Origin: Haliotis asinina
Lineage: Eukaryota; Mollusca; Gastropoda; Lepetellida; Haliotidae
Direction of reading: 5' to 3'
NCBI RefSeq assembly: GCF_037392515.1
Contig: NC_090290.1
Span: 31,083,753-31,147,752, forward strand
Length of the DNA stretch: 64,000 nt
In this document: one piece after another, positions 22,401 through 34,400 of the stretch
Layout of the letters: each line of letters opens with the position of its first letter
Position numbering within the stretch: position 1 is the first letter of the stretch
Translations under genes and position numbers: made by a program
Notes under the pieces: generated by a model
Told to the model about the DNA's origin: nothing
Seen by the model: the letters and a program-made list of their open reading frames with translations, nothing else
Database searches by the model: none

Positions 22401-25400
22401 AGTGTTTGGCCTTGTTACGAGAGGTTGCTTTTTGTGATTTGTATAACTATTGATTAGGTGATAGTTATTAAGTGTCACTTTTCATATCAACATGACTTCT
22501 TGAGAGCGGTACAATTGTTTGCCCGTGGCAGTCTATTGTATACTTCCTATTCAAGAAAGTTCTAAGTAAATGGCCGTGAGAACATGATGTGCTCGAATGT
22601 TCCTGACACTGTTGGTGTAAATAAAGGCTTGTTGTTGTGTTGAGGCACACACACGGACTGCTTATCATCGTCTGTTTGTCAACAACATCCTACGTACAAT
22701 CTACATCCAATTTTGACACATTGTGCCAGACCAATGACTTTGTAAACTGCCTTCTGCTAGTATATCTGATCTCACTGTAAAATGCCAAGATTCTGGTAAG
22801 TTGATATTTTATATTTGTGAACCATCACCTTACACATGTGCCTGAATTGCATTGTACCAGAAATCTGTATTGTTATTCATTGTAGCTTGCTCCTTGTTTG
22901 CTGAAAATTTTATTGAATATTTTAGACATGTCTGTGTTTTATTTTGCTGCTTCAAAGGGGATTCTTATACCTTTTGTCACAGCAATTTATTTACCGCAAC
23001 AGCTTCACCAAAAGTGTCATAGAATAGGTAGTCCAGATATTGTCCTTTGTGTGCTGGCAAATTGGTCCCTGACACTTACAGTGTGGGTTCAAAACCCGGA
23101 TTCGACTCAACATAAGAGCTTTGGAATTAGTATTTTTTTGAGAATGTGTAATCCCAAATACATATCACATGGAGAAACCTTGACTGGGATTTAGTTAAAA
23201 AGTTTATTCTCACTTATTTATTGTTAATATGTTTTACAGATTAACATGAAAATGCATCAGAGAGGGTTGGGGTGACCCTGGCACAGTCAGGCTGGTGAGG
23301 CTTATCATCAGCCCAGGGCCCTTGCCCCAGATGGCAAGTGGGACTTCTACCAGGAAACACTGTTTAGTTGCACCCACCAAGAACTTTCTGGAGAATATGA
23401 AGGCTCCCCAACACTGCAACCTTCTGCATTACCCATAGTAAGAAGGGCTGTGCTCTTGGACACTTACCTCATCTGTGCCAAGAGATCAGGAGGTACCAAA
23501 CCACGGGCACCAAGAACAATGGGGAGCCTGACGGCACTGTACTTGAGATACAGACAAGACATTTCAAAGGCGAGGTCTGCATATTTATCAGGCTTTTCCT
23601 GAATCTTGTCAGTCACATTGCTGTCTAAAGGGACAGAAAATTCAATGATATAAATAAATTCATTGGCTTTATCAAAAAGAACAAGATCAGGTTTGTTGGC
23701 TGGAATTCGTCTCAGGCTGTAATTGGCCTACTGTATACCAGGAAATTTCAAGGTACTAAAATTTTCAAGGTTTAAGACCTCCTAAGCTTTCAAGATGATT
23801 TAAATTTCCAGGTTTGGAGACCTAAAGCATATAAATATTTTAGACAAATTTAATGTCGAGTTTAGAAGAAACTGGTCAGAAACATCACTCACCGAACCAG
23901 TACTAACTGAGTAGGCCAGACTGATATAACTTCGGGTATACCAGTCCATGGCAGCAATACTAGTAATGAAAACAACTAATTCTTTGTAGTGATAAATAAC
24001 CCATGAAACAGAGTTCGGCAGAGTTCAAACATGATGCCAGTTTTTTTCAGGTGATATTGTTTTCTTAACCACCAACTATCGCCGATGCAGTCCGTTTGGT
24101 CAGATTGTGACATCAAGTGTATTGACAGTTGGTTTGACTTCACATATAAGACACTGATTGAACTACCTAATTATTTTTTGTAATGCATGTAAATAATTAC
24201 AATTAATTAGTCTCAGCACCTCATTTCTATTGTTTTTCATTCAGGCTGTCAAGGGTCACTGAACATTTAGATCAGTTGTAAACAGGCATTACAGAGTTAA
24301 TGTGCATGTCAGAATGTCATCGGTTGCCAGCAGTTGAAATGTTTATCGATATTCATAAAAATTCATGGATGTAATATTTTTGAGGTTGCGTTTCTAACTT
24401 TGAAAACCTTGAAAACTAGATACTTTGAAAATTTCCAGGTATACAGTATTCCAGAGAAGTTTTAAAGCATCATTTTCCATGACTCCCTGGACATGTTCAG
24501 GGTTGTGCCATGTGTAAAGGCTGGATATTTTGTCTCTGGCCCTTGCACTAGTAACCCAATATCCCTCTCTTTACCAAATATCTGATAAGGTTTGGGGGCT
24601 CAAGGCACTGGTGCCATGGGTCCCATAGCAACAGTTTTTTCAGCCAATCCCCAGGGGGTATGTTGTCGCGTGACAGGGGCGAGAGGGAGCGTGGGACCCC
24701 CAACCTCGAAATCTTCCTCTTTCTGCCTGTACTGTCTAGGTGACAACAAGCCCTCTGGATTGTGTTTTAGGTAAGAATCTCCAAATTGCTACTAGGTCTT
24801 CTGTATTAGGTTCCAATGTATAGCTATGCTGTTAACAAGAAAAGTAATTGTGAGCAGTTTCCAAATTAATAAATTATTAGTTAATTCTGATAAATCAAAA
24901 TTTAAAAACAAGTGTTGTGGTCACTGTAATCAATTGTTCTTGCTGTGCCAATGTGGCAAAATGTCACTCATCTGTGACTGTCCAAATGTGCACTCGATGG
25001 CAAGAACAAATGACATGTACTCCTTGTAAAATACTTCCCTCAGGGAATTAATTTGAGCAAAGTACTTTGTGTGTTTAGAATTGTACATTGTTTATTTGAT
25101 CTGCTTGTTAAAATTGCTCTAGCTCATTGCTAAATTCAAAATTCCATTTTATTTAATACTTGTTGCGTTAACAGCAGAACTTTTCAGCCATTTTATGCTA
25201 CAGTAAAAAGCGGCTGTACCATTGTCCCGGTTTCCATTGTTTTCCACTGCGCCCAGTTAAATTATCACTGTGTCATCTGGAGGTAATTAGTGGCGATCAT
25301 TATCATGCACTGACCAGTGCTGACCTCTCCACTGAGCAGCAGAGAACTTTGGTAGTGTTCGGCTCTCCTCGGCATTCCTCGGCTCCCTTCCGGCTGCATT

Positions 25401-28400
25401 ACAAAATGGCTGCACCGGATGTAAACAAACCAGGGCCCGTCGTCTGCTTCATGTTTATCTTAACAAAGTAGAAGCCTAGGACAGTCTCATGTAACCTTAT
25501 CCAGTATATCTGTATATTACTACTGATGTGTAATGGCATATTTGTTACATGATCATTCAGCATCTGAATATTATTGAGTCAAGGTTTCAGCACCATGTGA
25601 TTTATAGATGCTTTGTGCACTTATCCCTATTTTGAGTTATGGAATCATTTCTTCTCATCTCAAAACTGTGTTTACTTTTCTACACAAGACTATTTTCTCG
25701 TTCTCTTCGCGTCTGGCGTTATGCAATCTGATGTTGCCAAAAGTCTTAGCATTAACTACCAGGCAGCCCTCTCAATTTATTGTGCGAAATACCAATCGCA
25801 GATATTTCTTTGGAATTATATAGTATTTCTACATACTGTTATGTCAATCATTTTAGGATGTTTCCCCACTTGAGGTGAAAGTGAAGTCACTGTTTATTCA
25901 ATAATAATATGATGTATCATATTATATGGCCAATAATACACCTGCAAATTGTAGCAATATAAATAATGTAATATCCATTTATTACATCTTATTAATTTAT
26001 TAATTACAATTAGGTGTTCTTCCTGGGTAACCACTAGTGGCTTACCTACTGGGTGTATCGACGTGCTGTTGGAGCTAGCCTCGTATGGACTAGTTCGATC
26101 ATCCAACAGGCTGTCATACCCCATCTCCCTTAGCCGCATACATTGTACAGGCCAGGTGTCCTGTCGTGGTTATTGTGACGTACAAATTAAAACCGGTTTA
26201 TATATATCACAAATGTGTTCGGCATACACATTGCCCCACTTTGTGCATATATATGTATACTTTTATCCTCCCCGTTGGTCCTGTGAATGTGACTTTCATC
26301 CCACCTCAGGTGGGGATCCTATGTACATGCTTTATATCTGTATAACTGTTTTGTGGCTCTTTCTGCCTGTACTGTCTAGGTGACAACAAGCCCTCTGGGT
26401 TGTGTTTTAGGTTTCACCTGGACTGTGCAGTCAGAATTTGCAGATCCGAGCCACGCCTTTGTTTTAATACATGTTATTGCTGTCCTTTTGTGTTGTGTCA
26501 TCTTTGACTAGAGGACTTAGCGCAGTAGGCACACTTGCCCATCCCTTTTCATCGTGAGACGTAATTGTTACGCAATCAGAGCAATTCACCAGGTCTTACA
26601 TTGGCGCCCAACGTGGGGCAAAGTGTCGCAGGCGCTCATAGTACTCCTCAGTGGTCAAAGATATACACTCACTGGCACATAGGACATCATTTTGTATCTA
26701 TACTCCTACCCTTAGTTACCTCAGCCAACTAAGAATTCTCAATACCTCAACCTCATCTCCAGAGCTTCAGTCAACATGTCCTCACTCACAAACGCTGAGC
26801 TCGTGGAAACTATGTTGTCAATGAAAATTGACCCCAAGCGGTCAATTGGAATAATTGGGCTCCCGGAGGGAACCAAAGCGGAGTCGGTTGGAGATGAGTT
26901 GTCCCCTTGCTATGGGAAGGTGCGGGTTCTCCAGGTGCTTGATTCCATTTATCAGCTGCACCTAGTGGAGTTCACAAGCCCTCAAGTCCCTCTGAAGCTT
27001 GGGGACAGTATACTCATCAGAGAGGAGGAGTATCGTATTATGAAGGGTAACCTTGCTCAGGAAGAATCACCTCTAGAAGACGTTGTGGCCAGAGCAGTAG
27101 ACCAGGCCCTGGACAAGAAGACAATCCTGATGATGGAGGTGATGAAGACTCAGATGCTGGAACAGTTCCAGCTATTACTTAAACAACTACCATCAGCTAC
27201 AACCAGCATGGGGTCCAGACAACCGGACCCTTTAACTGCCTCACCTGTTCTGGCGGCAAACAAGGTTACTGCTGCTCACTCAGAGCCCCCAGCCGCTAGC
27301 AACTCTAATGCTGCAAGCTCGGGTGCTGGGGTTGTGGGTAGCGGTAGCACTGTACGCCCAGACCCACAGCAGGTGCTGGTGAATTGGGACCGCCCCTCTT
27401 CAAGCTTCTTTAGACTAAAGACCTTCTCTGGTACAAGACCCATCAAAGCCGGAGAGGTATCCTTTGAAGAATGGGCCAAACAAGCCAAGATCATGACGGA
27501 AGATAATGCCCTCTCCGAGACTGGGAAGCGACAGAGACTCCTTGGCAGCCTCCAGTCTCCAGCCTTCGACATGGCTTTAGGAATAGGAGAGGACAAGACA
27601 GCAGTTGAACTTGTCACTTACTTAGGGAAGCTGTATCTAGGGTACAATGATGGAATGACAACACTGAAAGAGTTCTTTGCCATGACACCCAGGCCTGTAG
27701 AGAGACCATCGGAGTATCTAATCCGCCTAGAGCTTGAGCTGCAGAAGGTTTTGGCCCATGGAGGGGTTAGAAGAGAGGATGCTAACAGCACACGCCTCCA
27801 TCAGTTCCGCTCTACCAACAGGAACCAAAGCGTCTATGGCCTGCTGAACTTGAAGTTTCCGAAAGGATCATCCCCAGACCTCCCAGATCTCATCGATGCT
27901 GTCAAAGAGGTCGAGATGGATGATGCTATGTTCACGGCGAGTAAGGTTCGGAGTCATGTCCAGAATGCATCACCTGCTCTGGGCTCCTCAGAATATGAAA
28001 GCCTCAAAGGTGAACTCAAGGCATTACAATCCATGATGTCTAAGTCCTGCATAACATCTGACTCGAAGACTTCAAACGTTCCAACCTCAAATCCCAGGGA
28101 CACACGTGTCAAGGGCGGTAGGAGAAATAAAGTCTGGCGTTTTTGCCATAATTGTGGGGACTACAATCATCAGAGACAGGAATGCCAGAATCCAGCGAAC
28201 CCTGCTTTGGTTTGGGAACGAATGAAGGCCAGGGACGACGAGAGACACAAACGCTCATCCAGAAAGGGGGATTTAAACTCCACCGGGCCTCTGAAACAGT
28301 AAAGGGACCAGAGGCCCAAATGACACCAACTCGTCCCAAGACATCCAATGACCACAAGAGACTTGTTGGGCCTGTATGTCTGCGCCAGAATTGTAAGGTC

Positions 28401-31400
28401 GAGTTGCTGCCTGAGAAGACTATGGAGCTCAGGGGCAAAAATATTTCCCCATACCTAGGGGAAGTTGAGCTTCAAAAACCTGAACCCCATCAACTACCTG
28501 CAAAACTTGACATTATTTCAACAGGAGTGGACAATTCTGGCGGCGTAATTATCAAAATTCATAATCGTGGAAAGAAAATCATAACCATTGGATCAGATCA
28601 AGTACTAGCTAGGTGTTACACCCGGGTCAAATCCGACCTTCAGAGTGAAACATCGCATGACCTCATTGGCTCACTCGTTGGCCCCGCTTGTGAGTCAAGA
28701 CTTAGGGTTGAACGAAAACCTTGTACTGGACTGCTGGACAGTGGGTCTCAAGTAACCACCATTTGCCGGTCCTTTTACAAGAAACATCTGTCCCATCTGC
28801 CAGTAGAAAGTTTAAAGGACATTCCACTGAAAGTAGATGGTGCCGGAGGTCAACCTGTTCCATATGATGGTTTTATTCGTCTTGCTATGTCACTGCCAAA
28901 GGAAGTCGCTGGTACGAATGAGGAGGTACATACCATCGCCTTGGTGTGTCCAGATACCCCCTTCTCCTCGGAAATCCCCATCGTGGTTGGCACCAACACG
29001 TTCCGGAGGATAGCGGAAAAATGCCAGAAGCGAAGACATCAGCCCTATTTATGCACCCTGCCAATAAGGAGTGAAGTGGCACACATCTTCAGCAGTATTG
29101 TTTCTGATCCTTCCGGACGCCTAGGAACTGTCCGGCTAACTGGAAGGAAGATCATAAACATACCAGCAGGACAGACTATGGAGATTAATGGCATAGCAAG
29201 AAAGGTCAATATTCCAACTACTGCACAAACAGTTCTGATTCAGGAAGGCATCAATCATCAACAGTTGTATGGAGACAGTCTTCAAGTCATGAATGCGGTT
29301 GTGTCAGTCACAGGGAGTTCCCCAAGAATAAAAGTATTGGTTCACAATGTCTCACCCTGTGATGTAACCATCTCTCCTCGGAAAGCACTGGCTGACTTGT
29401 ACCTCCCACATGATGTCACCCCGCTTGACTGGGTGTATAACAGCCTGAAGAAGGGAGACACAGCCAAGTCGCCTGTTCACTGCAATGCTATCCAGATGTC
29501 CACAGAGAAGTCACCACCAGAACTGAACTTCGACTTTGGTGACTCACCTTTGCCAAAGGAAGACAAGCAAAGGATCATCAGGAGGCTACAGGCTATGAGA
29601 GATGTGTTTTCCACTCATGATTATGACATTGGGAAGACGGAGCAGGCCACTCATGCCATTAGACTGACAGACGACTCGCCATTCAGGGAGAGAGCCCGCC
29701 CAATACGACCTCAGGACTTTGAAGACTGTCGCCGTCACATACAACAGTCAATAGATGCGGACATCATTCAGCCTTCATCAAGTCCCTTTGCGAGTCCGAT
29801 AGTCCTCATTCGCAAGAAATCAGGAAAGCTAAGGCTATGTGTGGACTACCGGAAGTTGAATTCTAGGACAATTCGGGATTCATATCCTATTCCGAAAGTA
29901 GAAGATCTCTTCGCAGCTCTACATGGATCGGCATGGTTCACCCAGCTGGACGTTAAATCGGCCTTCTATGCTGTCCCGATGGATGAGGAATCAGCAAAGT
30001 ACACTGCCTTTGTGTGTCCATTTGGACTGTTTGAATACAAGAGAATGAGCATGGGTCTTGTGAACAGCCCCTTGACATTTCAACGCCTGATGGACCGGTG
30101 TGTAGGGGACATGAATCTAAAGGAGCTGGTTGTCTATATGGATGATCTCATTGTCTTCGCAGAAGACATCCCCACTCATGAAGATCGACTGTTCCAGACT
30201 CTTGCTCGACTTCGTAAGTTTGGCCTCAAGCTGGACCCTGAAAAGTGCAAGTTCTTCCAAACAACTGTCACCCACCTTGGCCATGTATGTTCCAAAGAAG
30301 GAATATCACCAGACCCTAACAAAATTAAAGCTGTAAGAGAATGGTCTGTCCCAACCAACATTGGTGAACTGAAAAGCTTCCTTGGATTCGCTGGATACTA
30401 CCGCCGCTTTGTTGAAGGATTTAGTCGTCTCTGCAAACCATTAAACGCACTGACAGCTGGCTACACTCCAAGGAAGACCATGCTCAAACTCGGAAGAATT
30501 CCTGGAAAAAACAACATCACCCTGAAGACTCCTTTCGGGGATAAGTGGACAGGGGAGTGCCAAACAGCTTTTGAGAAGATCAAGGAAAAACTAACCACTC
30601 CTCCTGTGTTGGGTTATGCTGACCTGTCTGCCCCTTTTGAACTCCACACTGATGCCAGTGGCACTGGACTTGGAGCTGTCCTCTACCAACAACAGGACGG
30701 GAGCCTGAAAGTCATTGCCTATGCAAGCCGAGGTCTTTCCAAAAGTGAGGCAAATTATCCAGCACACAAGCGTGAATTTCTAGCATTGAAGTGGGCCGTT
30801 ACTGACAAGTTCCATGACTACCTCTATGGCACGGAATTCACAGTTGTAACAGACAATAATCCCCTTACATATGTCCTGAAGTCTGCCAAAGTAGATGCCA
30901 TGGGATACCGATGGTTAGCAGCCCTAGCAGCCTACAATTTTAACATCAAGTATCGGCCAGGAGCGCAGATGACTGATGCAGATGCTCTAAGCCGCATGCC
31001 ACAGGAAGCTCAAGAAGAAGATCTGGAGTTTAAACAGGACACTGAAAGAATAGACTGGCTGATTGCTCGGAGCACACCCCTCGATGCTCCAGAACCTGGA
31101 GTGGTGGAGTGTTCCTCATGCTCAATCCGGGCCATTCTTCAGTGTCATGGCATTTACACCAATTCAGAGGGTAGGAAGCAAGGGAGTCTCAAGGAAATAA
31201 CCAGGCAAGAAAAGAAGTGCATGGCATATTCTCAAAATGTTACTGTCTCCAGCACAGAAGAACCTGCTTTAGTGGAAGCACTGTCCTGTTGCAAGAAAGC
31301 AGTTCCTGACAGTTTGGCCGAGCCACCTACAGTCCTGGATCGTGCTGAGTCCACAGTGGATTGGAAAAAAGCACAAGGCCTGGATCCAGAAATCAGTCAA

Positions 31401-34400
31401 ATCATATCAGTGATCAAATCAAAGCAGGGACCATGCAGAACAGAGACATCTAAAACCCATCCTGACATGCATGTCTACTTGCGAGAATTTGAGAAGCTCA
31501 TCATTAAAGATAACATCCTCTATAGAATGGTCACTGATTCCAAGGGTATAGAACGACAACAACTGGTCATCCCCAAACAATATCGCAAGGAGGCAATTCA
31601 TGGGGTTCATGATCAAGTTGGACATCCCTGCAGCAACAGCACCTTATCCCTTGCTCGCCAGAGGTTCTTCTGGCCATTCATGGCTACCTCCATTCAAACT
31701 TATTGTGCAAACTGTGAAAGATGCATCCGGAGGAAAGCCAGGAAGGAAACTGCACCACTGGAAGCCATCTTACCGTCTGTGCCGCTTGAACTAGTCTGCA
31801 TTGACTACTTATCCATCGAACCAGACAAGGGTGGTTTTGAAAATGTACTGGTGATCACTGATCACTTCACAAAGTATGCGATGGCCATTCCAACAAAGGA
31901 TCAGAAAGCTACTACTGTAGCCAAAGCTTTATGGGAAAACCTCATTTGTCACTATGGTTATCCCCAGCACTTGCTGTCTGATCAAGGAAGGGACTTTGAG
32001 TCAAGAGTCATCAAGAAGTTGTGTGATATGGCAGGCATCAAGAAAATAAGGACATCACCATATAACCCTCGCTGCAATGGTGTAACTGAGAGAATGAATC
32101 GTACTCTCTTGGATATGCTCGGCACCCTCAACCTCAGCCAAAAGAAAGACTGGAGAAAATATGTTGGACCTCTGGCCCATGCGTACAATTGCATTGTACA
32201 CGACACAACAGGCTACTCACCATACTACCTCATGTTTGGCCGTCATGCACGCCTGCCAGTAGACATGGTGTTTGGAACAGATCCTGACAGAAGGACTTCA
32301 AAAGGACCTCAACAGTATGTCAAAGATCTGCGGGACCGACTCCAGTTCGCATTCCAAGTGGCCAGGGAAAATGCCCAAAAGTCAGCGATTCGTAACAAGG
32401 GCTACTACGATAGAAAGGCTCATGCAGCAGCATTGGAACCAGGTGACCGTGTGCTTGTCCGCAACATTGGGGTCAAAGGGAAACATAAGATTGCGGACAG
32501 ATGGAAGTCAGGTGTCTTCATAGTGGAACGACAACAAAGTGAACTACCCGTCTATGTTGTTCGTCCAGAAAATGGAGATGGACCCTCAAAGACCTACCAT
32601 CGGAACCTGTTACTTCCTGTTGGTTCATTGCCCCTAGACATGGATGAACCAGATAAAAACCAACGTCAGAGGCGGCCTGTCACCAGATCGAGAGCCCGAG
32701 ATCAACCACCAGAGGATATCGTGGAATCCTCTGAAGATGAACTTCACGCAGTCAATGTGTGGTATCCACAGTCTGAAACCATTAAAGCTGCACCCACAAG
32801 CAGCTTGAATCCTGAGGCTCAACCTTTCGAGCCACAAGAGCCGACTGTGCCATACACAAAGCCCATAGAGGACGAGGTCCCTGCTAGCCAAACGGTTCCT
32901 TGTGCGCAAAATGAGGTGACCACTGCAGAACCCCTACCCCGGGAAACGACTGCAGTGGAAGCTGAAGCTGCTCCATCACAGTCCATGGAAAGAGAGGGCT
33001 CCAGAGAACCAGATCACAGAGAAGATGGACTGCCTGAAGATCCGGAAAATGAAGAGACGTCCTTCATCATTCCCTGTGATCTGGTAGAATCATCTGCTGG
33101 TGAGCCAAACTTACCTGTGACCTCCGTGAACACTGTGGAAGTAACTCCAACAAGCAGCCCAGTTGCCGCTGATGAGCCACTCCAGTCTCTCCCCAGTGAG
33201 GAGACTGTTACTACAACACAGGCAGAACCTCCTCGTCGATCCCAGCGCCAGCGACGAAGTACCAGGTTTTTCTCCTGGGATCCATGGGCGAAGAAATACA
33301 GTCAGGTCATACATGTGTAATCCTAACAGAAAAGTATCAATAAGTTTATGAATTAACTGTTTACATTAGTTGCGCATACCAAATCTTTCTCATTAATTAT
33401 ATGTGTTAATGCTTTGCCTCATGGGTCGCCTGGTTGTTGTTGCTCTGGTTTCTCTCATTATGTGTTTTCAGTTATCATCATATCATCATGGAAGCCAGCC
33501 CATCTTTCCTTCGAGAACTTGAAATTGTACGGAGAGAAAGAGACCTCTTCCGCATGCAAAGAGACCAGGCCAGGGCAAGTCTCAAAATGACAGAGGACCT
33601 TCTCTCGGATGTCATGGCTTCCCTCAATCGGTCTAGTGCTCCAGACAGCAGCCGTTCACCCAGGGAGTTACCCTCCAATTCAGGCACCGTAGAAAGTGGC
33701 AGAATGACATCAGCACCTCGGGAAGACAAACCCCAAAACACAGGACCATTATCCTCAGGTCCACGTGTGGACCCGGAGATGGAACTGTTGTTCAAGGGAC
33801 GAGTCAGACCCTCAAAGAGGATGCGGATTGTCTCCACAGCCCACCAAGACATAGGATCCCTGATGCGGCTGGGAAAAGAAGTGGGGCTGGATCCAGAACT
33901 CCTCATCATGGACCCAACTGATGAGCGTCCAAGAAGAGCGGAACAACGTGGCTGGTTAAAAGTCCAGCTGCCCCAGACGTCACCACTTCTAATAGTATCC
34001 GACTCAGTGCTGCGGATGATGGATCCTGATTTCCACCCAGGAATCAAGGCAGACATCAGGTGTTTTGGTGGGATGGCAACCCAAGACTTGATCCCGATCC
34101 TGTTCAAGGCAGCTGTGGAGGGCGTAAAGGTAGATAAGCTTGTCCTGTGTGTTGGCCTCAACAATATCCTGGGAGACCGCTCCAGTACAGAGGCCATCAG
34201 ACAGGACGTCCAGAAAATTATTGCCCTTGCTCAGCGTCTCACGTCGTCGCTAATCATGACAACAGTCTATGAAGCGGGTTGGCGGCGACACTGTAAAGCC
34301 AAGCACAAGAAGTCGGCCATTGACGAAAAGCGGCTCAAGTTCAACTGGGACCTCATGTGTCTTGCCACACAACACAAGTTCTCGGTGCTAGACATGACCA

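Noticed and set aside
26063..26383. 106-codon ORF in the 5' LTR (and its copy at 36400 in the 3' LTR)
   Set aside because: It is in the noncoding LTR, shows no domain and is duplicated only because the LTRs are.
33478..34197. 239-codon minus-strand ORF opposite the third gypsy ORF
   Set aside because: It is the antisense shadow of the SGNH-like ORF, with low-complexity content and no motif.
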